Positions 37,549 through 49,152 of a stretch of DNA of 64,000 nucleotides are shown here, piece after piece. Source of the DNA: Cyprinodon diabolis (Eukaryota; Chordata; Actinopteri; Cyprinodontiformes; Cyprinodontidae); assembly GCA_030533445.1 (NCBI GenBank), contig CM060072.1, forward strand, positions 13,421,875-13,485,874. The letters are read 5' to 3'. A program made the position numbers and the translations under genes. The notes beneath the pieces are model-generated. The model made no database searches. It was not told the origin of the DNA and worked only from the letters and a program-made list of their open reading frames with translations. Position 1 is the first letter of the stretch. Each line of letters begins with the position of its first letter.

Positions 37549-38232
37549 GTCAGAACCAAAGTGTGAATATATTATTAAATACATCTATTAATATTATTTT
37601 CTTTGTGATAAAAAATCTATTAATTCCTGTCCAAGAAATAATGCTGCTCTGGTTACAGAATATGTGGTGCACTACAGGTAAAGACAGGAAAATATGTAGC
37701 CTGTGAGACCTTTTCTCAGCTGTATGTCAGACAGTCGGTCCACCACTTTGATAAAGAACCGGTACAACCACTCTCATCTGAGGAACACGTCTTAAGCTGC
37801 ATATACAGCTTCAGTTTGCTTTCACTTATAGACGGCCCACTCTCTGTGCCTCTGCTCTGATGTGCTTATAAACTAAGAAGTCCTTTCAGAAACCTGTTGT
37901 GTATCTTTGCTAGGTGGAGTTCTAATTACTGCAGGACAGGTGGAATAGGCATCCCTAAGAGGCTGCGCTGTGTTTATTGTGCTTTATACTAACTGACCAC
38001 CACTGCACCTGCAGGAGGGTGGATGTGATCTACCGCAACGAAAATGTACATCCTGCTGTAGAACCTGTAATCTAAACATGTCACACAAACAGATGCCTAT
38101 ACATAGCATTTGGACCACATAATTATTTAATCAGAAATGGTTAAGATATCAGATTGGCAAAATAATAACATTTCATTGTTTCTTGAGATGCATGTATAAA
38201 TTAAAAAGCTTTGTTCTTGTGTCAGACTTGAT

Positions 38233-38350
38233 TAGAGCCCGACTGAATCTGGATTTTTAAGGTGGATATCAATATTCAGAGCTTTAAAAAAAATGACATC
38301 CGATATATTAGCTGATATCCGATTTATATGGGCCAGAATATTTAAAAAAA
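38233..38350 (+). mobile_element. fragment of a hAT-like MITE
   Basis: The end tagagcccgactgaatctggattttt and the following cgatatattagctgatatccgattta resemble a widespread fish element whose ends read TAGGGCCCGACCGATAT. The matching inverted end was not found, so only one end is annotated. Confidence 0.4.
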
Positions 38351-39234
38351 ATTAACATGGACATGCAAAGGATATGCACTGTCCAAATGCAATCTGACTC
38401 AAATTCTTATAATAAACAAAAATATAACTCAAGACGAAAAAACAAAAAACTAAAACTAAAGTTCAAAATGAAATTATAGAATTAAAATAAGCTACTTTAA
38501 TTTGAGAATTGTCGGCATAAAACTATGACTAGAATTAATGTTTGTTGTGCTGATTTAGATGTTGCCTCAAATTTGTGGTGTTTTTTTGCCTTGCTGGTGC
38601 TGAAGTCCTGACTAACTCTGCAGCTGCTGCATCCAACAGCTGTTACATCCTTTATGAAGTAGCTCCACTCCTGACTCTCCCCCTCTGCCTGTGAAATCTA
38701 TATATCTATATTTAGTATATTTTGCTAATTAGATTTCACTTCTAGATAAGCATTTAAAAATAAAAACAAGTGGCTGCATTCAGCTAAAAGTGATAACACA
38801 CATGCTAATGGGAGATGTTTAGTATCTCATTCATTGTTAAGACTCATTCATCTTTCAGTCGTATTTACAAGCAACTGGAAAGTTCCCTCCACCGCTGCAC
38901 ACAAGGGACTAAACAAGGTTTAAGTAGAAACGCTGCAGCTTTAAAAACATCCAAACAGGATTACAAATAAATACAGAAGTTGGAGCCTTTTAAAAATGTG
39001 TTTAATGACATTAACTTGTAAATTTATGAGCCCCAATACAGCCTGCCTGTCGGCAAGAAGTGAAGTGGGACACAATATAATAATCTTATTTCCCTTCTAA
39101 AATTATGTTTATTTAACAAACAGCTAAAATTCTAATATGTTTGCCAAAACTAGCTCATATAAAACTCGTCTGCCCTTGTTAACTAATCCTAACAAGCACG
39201 GGCACTAAAGTGTAGTATTAGAAAATCACAGCTT

Positions 39235-39716
39235 CCCCGACCCACCCACAATACAAGAGTGGACAAGTATCGTAACATTTACCTTATGGAAAGGATAACC
39301 TTCTCCCTCCGCCCTCAGAAAAATTTATTCACTAATTGGTGGGCCAAGTGGGTTAAATACACTGGTCTTGAACAAAGAGAATTATGGAATGGATAACCAT
39401 GCAACGCCTGTTATTTAATCTATGCTCTGTAGCGTCTAAGGATTAATATATTAATGTATCTCTCATACTTTATTTAAAAACTGCCTGGTATATAATTTAC
39501 TCCTGCTTTTTCAGGTAGACCTGTCTTTCCCTGTTAGTTCAAAGTTGTTAGATGTAATTGCAGATGTAACTTTTATATTTTGTTTATATTTTGTTTGTAA
39601 TTTTATACATACAAAAATGAATTGTGAGTGCTGGTAGTAACATTATGCGTTCCCTGAAAGTAACTACCTTTGTATTGTAATGCTCTCACAAGGAAAAAAT
39701 TAAAAATGTCAAAAAA
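39235..39716 (+). mobile_element. 5'-truncated LINE (L1-like 3' end) with 15-bp duplication
   Basis: The 15 bases AGAAAATCACAGCTT lie at 39220-39234 and again at 39717-39731. Between them is a 482-bp insert that ends ggaaaaaattaaaaatgtcaaaaaaa. A long perfect target duplication with an A-rich 3' end is the signature of target-primed retrotransposition. The first half may encode the very C-terminus of a LINE ORF2 (TNWWAKWVKYTGLEQ is open), the rest is 3' untranslated. L1-like affinity is inferred from the tail. Confidence 0.8.
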
Positions 39717-39734
39717 AGAAAATCACAGCTTACT

Positions 39735-42700
39735 ATAGAGTAAACTGCTCACTATCTCCCTCTTCATCCACCTCTAAGCTTCTCTAGTTTAAGTCCATGA
39801 TCATCTAGGTTAAGTAAAACCAGAAGGAATAACAGCTATACAATTGAAATACTTTTAAAATAGCTAATTTTGACCTACACTACTTTTTACATTGAAAAAG
39901 TGTATTTTCCCCTTCCTTTTCAAAATGTTTATTAGCTATAAAATCTTATAATTGCAAACTTAAAACATAAGATTTGTCTCTAATTATTCTTAATAATATG
40001 AAGAGTAGACCAGCTTAAAGTTATATTAAATCTTATAAAGGATGTTACTTTCTTAAAGCAGGAATTAACATAAGCGCTGCTATTTTTTATTCAGTAAGAA
40101 AGACTAAAAGTTTTTGCAGTGTATAAAAAAAACTTGATTGCATATTGATCTGGAACAGAACTGTATTTAGGTTTGTATTTTAAACTAGATCTCTAAATAA
40201 ATAAGGCTGTGACAATGAGTACTTTTCCCATAAGTATATCTGTTCCATTCATTATATCTCTTTGCCTGCAGACTATTGCTGTCAACATGTGTTTACTTGT
40301 CTGTATTTTTTCTGTGCGAGTTTGTTTGTGTGTGCATGTTCATCTGTCAGTGTGTGTGCGTATATCAGCAAACTGTTCCCAGCACACACAATCACACACA
40401 GCCAGAACGTCTTGTGGATTCTGAGTGTTTTGTAACCATTTATATAAAGAAGTATTAGTGTTTCCTCCTAAACAGAACATGAGAAACACTGCGGTGCACT
40501 TGGGTGGCATTCTTTTTCCATGCCTAGAGGACAAGATGACTGCAGGAGTCTTGTTAAGTGTTTAGTTCCCAAAATACGCTCACCTCAAAGATGTCCACAT
40601 TACTCTTTACACAACAATTTGGAATTTGTTTGGTATTTTTCCCACAGGGATTATTGTTTTTGCCATGTGTGGCGAAGGTAACAGTAGAGGGTCAACTCTT
40701 TGTCTAATTTTAAAAATGAATGCAGCAGAGGAGGTAGTTAAATGTCTTACACAAACCTTTTAAAGTAACGTTCTGCCCGACTGTAACAAAAATGAAACAT
40801 TCCACTGTGTAAATGATCCTGTGTTTGCTTTTTTTCTTGGAAGCAAAAAAAGATATTGCTTTAGCAGCTTGTGCAGAGCTCCTGACTCAAAATAGTACCA
40901 CTGCCAAATAGTTAGTTTTATTTTCAAGTTCAAAGTTCCAATTAAATGAAAATTGGATGTTTAATATAACTAAGCCTCCTGCTAGCTGTACTATTTAAAG
41001 TGTAGTAACTGACCAGCGATACATAATGGCATGTCTGAGAAGAGGTTGCTATTTCGTTGATATCTCTTTGTAGCTGGATGCTCAGAGCATAAAAAGCTGA
41101 GGTGAAGCACTGACCTGCTGAAAGTTTAAGGCTGTTCTGTTGGTCAGAGGTTTAGGTGTAGAGCTAACAACTGTGGCACAGCACAGGTTTAATTAAAGCT
41201 GTGGTATTTCATTAGATGAAATAGTTTGCACCTGCAATATTGAATACTTTCAGGTTTGAGGTACAAGCCTAAACATCATCTTCATGTCGTATTTTGCAGA
41301 TAAATAGCCTTCTGGGTCGCACACTTCGCAATGAAGTATTTTACTCTTGTGAGTCTGCAATGAGGGGTTAGATTGAACATGAGGAAATTGCAAAAATTCA
41401 TAATTTCCAAGTTTAAGATGTTGAGATATGCAGCTGTGAACGAATGTTTTGGAGAAAAGCAGAGTTGTGAGTCTCTGATTAAGATCTTATGGTCCTCATT
41501 TTTTCCCCCTATTTGTTCATTTGATTATAAAACATATGGAAGCAAGCACAAACCAGCCTCAAGGTAGTTTGCCTATAATGATCATATTAATAATAATCAT
41601 CATTAAAATCAGAATAAGAAAAAGCTCTATTGCTATGTAGTAGTTTAGACATATGAGGAATTTGCTTTTTGCCTTAGTTCGTCTTTACAATATTTTAATC
41701 AAAGAAATTCAATCCATCCCTTGTGGAACTGATCACCTTTTATAACACTATAGCTATTATTTTTAAGTAAAATTCTTCATGGCCTAATTTGTTAAAGCAG
41801 TATCCATCTGTTCTGTACAGCTAGGTCTTAGAGATCTTAGAAAGGTCTTAGAGAGATAAATATTATGTACAAAAAAAATAAAGGGGAATGGAAAGGCACT
41901 AATTGATATTGCATTTCTAATTCTAGGATATAGCCAATAACACGTCCCTTCGTACTGCTGGAATGTTTGATGTCTCTGGCTCTGTGGTCTAATCTGTCAT
42001 CTATCAGGGTCTCCCTCATCGTCTTCTTCTTATGAGATCATGTCGGATCAGTTCTGTGTTTAACCCAAAAACAAAAACTTCTTTTCTTTTTGGTACTTAA
42101 CAATAATTGAAGCTTGAAGTTAGTCCAATCAGCAGCTATTATCACTCAACAAAATGAAATGTGCAAAGCATTTTTTTTAATTAATCAGCTCCTTTTTTTT
42201 ACGTAGGAGTTATTATCTTTTGAGTCAAGTGCACTTACTTTAATGAATCTAGCTACCATCTAATATTAACTCCTTCTTGCTGTTGTCATATTTCCAGCTG
42301 CACAAATTAATAACGCCAGCAGTCTAATTAGTCTTTGAAGCCACCTATCCTACCATATTGCCTCTCCTTCTCTATTCTAAGTAATGAAAATAAATGCTAC
42401 CAAACTTTAAAATTTGTTTTCTTATTCAACGTTTGCCTGATTTGAAAAACCACATGTCATACAGGTGCAAGGGAATGGAGGAGTCAAAGATTGAAACTAA
42501 TTCTTAGTTTTTCTCTCTGGTTTCTCCTGTCTGCACTTTCTCTTCCTTTTTACTTTCTCTCGGGACTTTGGCCTCCTTCTGCTCATTGTGCCTCTGCCTC
42601 CCAACTAACTTTAGGAAAATATGAATGAAAACATTCTCCCTGACTTGTTTGCCCAAACTCTGCTCCAAGCACAAACACACAGCTAATCCCACAGCCAACT

Positions 42701-43525
42701 CCCTTTTTTCCCTCTTGCATCTTTTTGCCTCTTGTTGTGAGCTTTGCCTCTTTTGTGTTGCACCACAATAACCTTTGAGGACAGCAAGGTGGAGGCTGGG
42801 CTGTTTTTTCTTTTTTCTTCTTCTCTGTTTCTGTTGGAGCTCTGTGAGTTTAGCTAGAGGGGAAGAAAGAGAAACAGGGTGAAGCACCAAGTTGCATGGG
42901 TGCCTTTCTGCTCCAGTGTGTACTTGTGCTTGTATCTATTTAGAACTGCTTCCATCACATTTTCCTGGGCACGGTATACATCTTTGGGTTTCTGTTCAGG
43001 CGTTTCCTGTTGCCGCTTGTCCCGAAGTGCAGAAGCCTGCAGTGATTTGGAGCAGAGGTGTTCATGAATCTAAATCATATCCATGGCAACACGTAGACAG
43101 ATCCTCAGAGCAAAATGCCATCTCACTGTAGAATGCATTAATGTTTGCTAACAACTAGTCCCCATTGGCACATATGAGTTGGCAGGTAAATTAAAAAGTC
43201 AACCCTGTAGTGATTCACAAGGTAATGAATTTGTAATCTAGAACAAATCGATCAGCATGAGGGGAAGAAGAAATAAAACAATTCTGGGATAAAATATAAA
43301 AAAACTGCACTGAATAAGATTCCTGTAACTTTTAATGTAAAACCAGTTTGAAAAATTTGTTAAAATACAAATTTTCTTTGGGTTTTAAATGTATTTAGAG
43401 GTGATTTTTTTTTTCCTGTTTTGATTATTTTCTTGAATGCAACACTTTGAAATTACCAGAGGTTTTTCTATAAAAATCTTAAAATATCATCCACAGTAAA
43501 TCAGTTTGGATACTTGATTGTCATG
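39735..43525. other. intron stretch without recognised features
   Basis: Contains a possible MITE end (agtttttgcagtgta) near 40108-40122 and a C/T-rich tract at about 42500-42730 whose complement gives a 128-codon K/E/Q-rich chance frame. Nothing else is recognisable. Confidence 0.55.
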
Positions 43526-43530
43526 TTAAT

Positions 43531-43960
43531 TGATTGATTGACTGACTTTATTGATCTCACAGTGGAGAAATTAGCTCCTTACATCTGCTCAAATAGTCAA
43601 AAAAAAGAATGTGCCAAAGGAAGAAAAAGGTGCATGGGATACATATACAGTATATACAGTGCACCCACATATGACAGCTTTATTGTATTTTTTTTTATAG
43701 TAGGATCATTATACAGGGTTATTGCACAGGGTATTTACATGGGTATTTATATATAAATAGTTATTGCACTGGGTGTCAAATAGTAATTGCACATTATACA
43801 TTGCACAAGTTATTGCCATTGAAGCGTTGCATTGTACAGTCTGGTTGCAGCAGGAATGAATGATCAGCAGTAGCTCTGCTTTTCACAAACTGTGTGTAAA
43901 AGTCTTTCTATGAAGAAGCTGCTCCAATCTACCGGTATGTTGCCGTGCCGGTTGATTTGT
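43531..43960 (-). mobile_element. 3' end of a LINE (Rex1-like)
   Basis: On the - strand, 43910-43840 encodes FIPAATRLYNA, a motif found at the C-terminus of several fish LINE reverse transcriptases. Then follows AT-rich 3' untranslated sequence, ending in gagatcaataaagt and a short (CAAT)n tail at about 43551-43529. The ending resembles Rex1/Babar elements. The 5' part is missing, and no duplication was identified. Confidence 0.6.
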
Positions 43961-44315
43961 AGAGAATTTATTTGTGGTCTTCATTCAACATTATTTTGTC
44001 CCCATGGTGGAATGGACCAGTACACCTGCTGTGGAAACTGGTCATCAAAATGGTTGTACCGTGCTTGACCATCATTGTGGCATACTGAGGTTTAAAACTT
44101 CACCTCTCTAAATGTACTTCTTGTCATTCTAAAGAAATGGCTCATTGTGGATTTATTTATTTTCATTCATATCAAGCCATAAAACTTTTTTTCCAGAAGT
44201 TGAAATTTCAAACTTGCCTTTGGAGCAGGCACTTCTTGTGCCTTTTCAGCACATCTTTATCTGTGTGGACGGTGACGGTTGTATTCAAAATGCAAGTTTA
44301 TAATGATAAGTTTAT

Positions 44316-45160
44316 TAGGGATGGAACGGTTTATGAAAACTGTCCGAACCGTTCGGTTCGACTGTCTCGGTTCGGTTCGTGTGTGTTGCGTTCGGTTCAT
44401 GCGCTGCTCCATTTTCTCATAGGAGAAGCGTTTACACTCCAGAGCAGAAGGTGGCGGTACTGCGACCAAAGCCAACCACCAGTAGTAAACAAGAAGAAGA
44501 AGAAGCGAAGCAGCTTAGCCGGGTGTAGCAGAAAAAAATCAGTTGTTGTGGAGAATTGTGTGGGTATGGCGAGTGGGAAAGAACAGGAGTCGGAAGATGC
44601 GCCAGCAGCACTTTATAGGTCTGCTGTATGGGGCCGCTTTGCATTTAGAGTGACCTACGATGACGGCGGGAAGAAAGTTGTGGATAAAAGTGCAACAGTG
44701 TGCAAGCATTGTGCAACACGTTTGGTTTATACTAACAGCAACATGACCAACATGTCATGCTAACCCCGAAATCCCACATGCTCCATCAGCGCTCCGCTGC
44801 GCTCCAGACCGCCTGCACAAAGCAAAGCCTACAGCCTCCGCTGTGGCTCCCGTCCGCTCCGCTCTGAGTTCCTTGTAGATCGTAGAGGGCATGCACGAGA
44901 TGATTAAATTCAAAGCAGCAAAACACGCGGAAATGATCCATGGTTTCCGCGAATCATTAAAAATAATTACAATTCATTAATTTTTGGGGATTTTTTTCAT
45001 TAATTTCATTAAAACATTTTTTTCATTAATTTTTATAATTTTTATTAATTTTTTTATTTTTCGGTGTAACAATAAACATATACCGAACCAAACCAAAAAC
45101 CTTGACCACGAAACCGTGAACCGAACCAAACAGTGGATTTTGTGAACCGTTCCACCCCTA
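44316..45160 (+). mobile_element. hAT non-autonomous element with BED-finger remnant
   Basis: The 845-bp element has inverted ends TAGGGRTGGAACGGTTYA and 8-bp flanks aagtttat (44308-44315) and atgtttat (45161-45168), 7 of 8 identical, as expected for hAT. Subterminal gguorich repeats of the type CCGAACCGTTCGGTTCG lie behind the left end and ACCGAACCAAACC behind the right. The inside keeps the start of a transposase gene, annotated separately; the catalytic part is deleted. The 44.95-45.06 kb part is AT-rich with repeated TTTTTTCATTAATTT. Confidence 0.88.
44566..44763 (+). pseudogene. truncated hAT transposase N-terminus (BED zinc finger)
   Basis: An ATG at 44566 opens a 65-codon frame inside the hAT element at 44316-45160. 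It begins MASGKEQESEDAPAA and continues SAVWGRFAFRVTYDDGGKKV and TVCKHCATRLVYTNSNMTNM. The tryptophan-aromatic start and the C-x2-C pair are the first half of a BED finger as in ZBED-type hAT transposases. The frame ends in SC-stop before the expected L-x-x-H-x-x-x-HH, so the finger cannot close, and the RNase H-like catalytic domain is absent. The frame can be extended upstream to 44137, but that part lies outside the element and is not homologous. Confidence 0.8.
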
Positions 45161-45699
45161 ATGTTTATGCCTTGCTTTGTTATGTTGTGTCTTTGTTATT
45201 TTAAACCCAATATTTTAACACATGGATAAAATCTGTTAAAAGGTTGCTTGGTTGCTACAGCGGGACAGCGATCTGAAGGTCAAATCAAACCGGTTTCAGA
45301 TTAGATTATTTAAGCTAATTTTACAGCTTCTAGTGTAGTTCCGACTTAACACAACTGAAAGTCAGAAGACTATGCTAAAAAAACCTGTGTCAACTGCCAA
45401 AAAAACAACATATTTTTTAACCTTGCCTACCCTTTCAAGTTCCCAAATGCCGGGCAGAAGTATGTAAAATATTTATTGATGATTAAAAGGATGTCTCTAT
45501 AAAACTAAATAAAACTGTGATGGTGAATTGATGTATTTGACTCTGTACGATATATATATATTTAACAATAAACTCATCATGCACCTAATTCCTGTTTAAA
45601 AAGTAGTCGGAGTTGTAAGTTGTATATTTGCCCCCCCCCCCAAATGGAAAATGTTTAAACTAATCCATGTACTTGATAGCATTCATGGTGATCATTGTA

Positions 45700-46190
45700 T
45701 GGAAACATTTGACCTAGCTCCAGGAAGCATCTGTAATTAGAGTTGTGAATCAAATGCTGCATCCAGTGATTATTAATGTTAACGGGCAAATCTGTAGGGA
45801 GGTACCGGTTTATCGCCTCAGCTTCATGGGGAATTATTACCCATTGTTAGTTTGTCAAGTCACCAACACTGCTGCCTTGATTTAATGTCAGCTGTGGGAA
45901 TTGATACACCTTCTACACTATACCTGTAAAGCAGAGTACAGCATTCAAGCTGATTAGGGATGGTTAAATGCAAGCAGCAGCCATAGCCGATGTAAATCTG
46001 AGCTCCATTCAATTAGGAATATGACTTGTTCATTAAAGAAGCCAAGAGATGCAGGCATCAAAGCTCCTTAAACACCTTTAAACGCCATACCCGAGCAATT
46101 AGCAGCCCTGGGCTCCTTTTGAAATCAAAATATTTCTCCATTAGAGATGGCAAATCACTCTCCGCTACCTGTGCTTTTTAGATTTGTGTA
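45700..46190. other. repeat-free stretch, candidate conserved non-coding element
   Basis: About 490 bp of balanced composition with no transposon similarity that I recognise. It holds several TAAT cores (gtaattagag, ttattaatgtt, caattaggaat). It stands out from the decayed repeats around it. Conservation cannot be judged from one sequence. Confidence 0.2.
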
Positions 46191-46504
46191 GAAGTGCTTG
46201 ATAGTAAAAGATGATAAAGGAAGAGATGAGGGAAATAACTGAACCGTATCTGTATCCTGCATCGTTTAAAAGGCGGTTGTTATATTCTAAAACTATACTT
46301 CTGGGTACATTTAGGTCCATTTACCACTTTAAATAACAAACTTTCATATTGCCATTATTAGGAAGAAAATCTGGCGGTGGTTTTAAAAAAGACAATGAAC
46401 CTAATAAATGATTAATGACATTCATAATATTTGGTGTGGTATGTTTAAACTCTTAGGTGCCTAATGGGCCATCTTAAAGAAATGAAATGTCATCAAATAC
46501 TTAA

Positions 46505-46662
46505 TTCCAAAAAAGTTAAAAAACAATCCACTGGACTTTGTTTCCAAGTTTGATTACATTTCACTTCCCATCCAGGAAGCCTTTTCAATTCAGTTTTAAA
46601 TTGAACATCTTCAAACTTGGAAACAAAGTCCAGTGGATTATTTTTTACTTTTCTGGAATGAC
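46505..46662. repeat. hairpin repeat family B, copy 2
   Basis: Arms of about 48 bp run from attccaaaaaagttaaaaaac and are inverted as ttttttacttttctggaat at the right. Each contains caatccactggactttgtttcc or its inverse. The loop (about 46561-46608) includes gaagccttttcaattcagttttaaattgaac. It shares arm, loop and right-flank sequence with the copy at 33.8 kb. It looks like a foldback MITE; the superfamily is unknown to me. Confidence 0.75.
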
Positions 46663-47159
46663 TATGACCAAGATTTGTCCAGAAGTGAGCACCTTACCTG
46701 TAAGAGAGGCAGTCCTTTCACCTTTGAAAAGGATTTAGCATTTAAACATAACGACAAAGCTGAAAAAATAACTAAAGGTTGTAATTCCTGAATATGCAAC
46801 TCAGACATGCGCTCTGTCCATCCATTCATCCATCCATCTGACTTTGTCCTTCCATCTATCTATTCTATTCCTTCTCCGTTTATCATAGGTTCCATATTTA
46901 AAGCTTTACGTCTGTATAAATACATCCATGAGTGTTGGGATTTCTACTTTGTTGATTAAAAAGCACAGAACAGCAACTATTAATATTTAGAAAGGATGGA
47001 GATATGACTTAAAATATGGGTGGGAACCCTTTCCTAATCCTTCCCTCTTTTAGGTTGTTAGTCTGGTTTTAATGCACTAGAGGTAGTTCCTGGTAGTCTG
47101 TAAAGGAGCATAGTCATGTTATGCTATTATACAAACATTTACACGAAAGACCAAAACTA

Positions 47160-47405
47160 TTAGCCTAAATAGAATTCCAGCCCTAGGAGTAATGAGCAGA
47201 CATAAACAGACATATGCGCCATCTGCTGGCAGTAGAATGGAACTATATGATAGAGCTTGACTGTGCTTCAATGCTTCATGGTAAAGTGTTTTATATATAT
47301 ATTTTTTATTTTATTTTTTATTTACTCACTAATATTGATTAAATAGACCGATCTGCAGCAAGTCCAAGTTCTAGAGGATCCTCCCCACAGCCTCCTTTCA
47401 AAGTA
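47160..47405 (+). repeat. dispersed repeat family A, copy 2
   Basis: It contains gcctaaatagaattccagcc, then cgccatctgctggcagtagaatgg, then gatctgcagcaagtccaagttctagagg. These three blocks align with the copies at 14815-15640 and 52830-53115. It runs up to the SINE copy that begins at about 47422. No terminal inverted repeats or duplications are clear. Confidence 0.5.
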
Positions 47406-47421
47406 AGAAATATTTCATTGC

Positions 47422-47783
47422 TGCTCAGAGGCACAGTGGGTAGCACTGCTGCCTTGCAGCAAGAAGGTTCTGGGTTCGATTCCTGGCCTGTGGTCTTTCT
47501 GCATGGAGTTTGCATGTTCTCCCTGAGCATGCGTGGGTTCTCTCCCGGTACTCTGGCTTCCTCCCACAGTCCAAAAACCTGACTGTTAGGTTAATTTGCT
47601 TCTCTAAAGTCCCCTTAGGTGTGAGTGTGTGTGTGTGAATGGTTGTTTGTGTGTTGCCCTGCGATGGACTGGCAACTGTCCAGGGTGTACCCCGCCTCTC
47701 GCCCATTGACAGCTGGAGATAGGCACCAGCACCCCTCGTGACCCCATTTGGGATAAGCGTGTTTGAAAATGGATGGATGGATA
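47422..47783 (+). mobile_element. tRNA-headed SINE-like repeat, copy 3 (best preserved)
   Basis: The head keeps an A-box-like block (gcacagtgggtagcactgc) and a perfect B-box core ggttcgattcc at 47473-47483. The body is the same as in copy 1 and it ends in ggatggatggat near 47783. Together the A and B boxes are an internal RNA polymerase III promoter, which marks it as tRNA-derived. Confidence 0.8.
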
Positions 47784-49152
47784 ATTGAAAATTATTAAAC
47801 TAAAAACTTTTCGTTGGAACTGATGCAAAGGAAACCCATTCAAAAATGCTTCTTCCCCCCTGTAGCTACATTGCCCTTTCCATCTTCTAGATTTGGATGT
47901 TATTATAAATATACACAAAGGACTTATTACCGAATAGCACACAAACAAAGGATAAAACACACAACTAAGCAGGTAGGACCCAGTTTTTCAGAAAAACTTT
48001 GTACGCAACCAAACTATTTGTATATAATACCAACCAGTAGTATATAAATTTATAAAATTATCACATAACATGACTATGCTCCTTTAAAAGACTTTTAGTT
48101 ATGTAAGAAGTCCTGATTGGGATTGTAGTTATATAACAGTAAAGACCAGTTTGCCTGATTTCTGTTTACATGTCTGTGTGAGGCATACAGTACACTCTGA
48201 TTGCTATTAAAGAAACCCAGAGGTGAGTCATCTTTTAAATGTCACTGTTTAGATCATGTTTGTGCACTCGGGAGCACTGATTGATTTCACTGACACGAAG
48301 GTGACTCACTTCTTCCAAGGATAACCAGATTGTATGTGTATTGTGGGTGTAAATGCATTGCCTTGTGTTTGGCAATGTTGGTCTCCTTTCTATGTGAATA
48401 TGCTGTGGCTCACCAGGAGAAGGTGTTTGTGTTTCCAGCCTTTCAGTCTTATTTCTCTTATTGTGTTATCACTGTGTTTTATGTGACTGTGACAGCGCTG
48501 AGGACACACAAATGATGTGTGGTTGAAGGAAAAAGCAAACAAGCGACCAGCTTCGAAGTTAAGAATTTGGATGGAAACTGTATTTTCTTTTTTCTTTTTT
48601 TCTTTTTTTTACCCGGTCCGTCAGGAAGAAGTTTCCATGTCATGTTTAGAGCCTTATAATTATTTCCACATTTACTCAGGCGTCTCGTCTTTAACAGCCA
48701 AACTGCTTTTGACATCAGTGAACCCAAAAAAAATCCATGTTTGTTATCAACTCATTTGACTGTTAATGTAGTAAAAAAGAAAAATAAAGGAGCTGCTTGT
48801 AATGAGCCTATGAAGATAATCCCCTAGATATAAATCTTTTAGCTTAACCAAGATTTTTGTTGTTGATTTGGATTTTTCTTTCCCCATGATTCAACCTTAA
48901 CTGTGTTTGCAGTCACAGATAGCAAATGTCTCAAAAACAAAATGACAAGTCAGACCCCAGTGTGTCCCCACTTCTTATTAATACTAAATCGTTTTTACCC
49001 AGTGCCTTAGCTTTGATCAAATAATCATGGAATTTTCAAGCTAAAACTAAACCAAAACTAAAATTGGCTTGAAAATTTTAGTTTTGGGAAAGTAAGGCAA
49101 GTTTGCATTTCAGGAATCGTATAATATTATATTTCAAAGTTTCATATTGCCG

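Noticed and set aside
37290..37706. 138-codon open frame
   Set aside because: It runs through an inverted SINE copy and unrelated flanking DNA.
42504..42890. 128-codon K/E/Q-rich frame on the - strand
   Set aside because: It is the complement of a C/T-rich tract, with no coiled-coil regularity or family similarity.
44137..44565. Upstream extension of the BED-finger frame to a 208-codon ORF
   Set aside because: The part before 44316 lies outside the hAT element and the rest up to 44565 is its subterminal repeat, so the true start is most likely the ATG at 44566.
47425..47500. tRNA gene with perfect B box
   Set aside because: The same head occurs in four SINE-like copies with body and GGAT tail, so it is not an independent tRNA gene.
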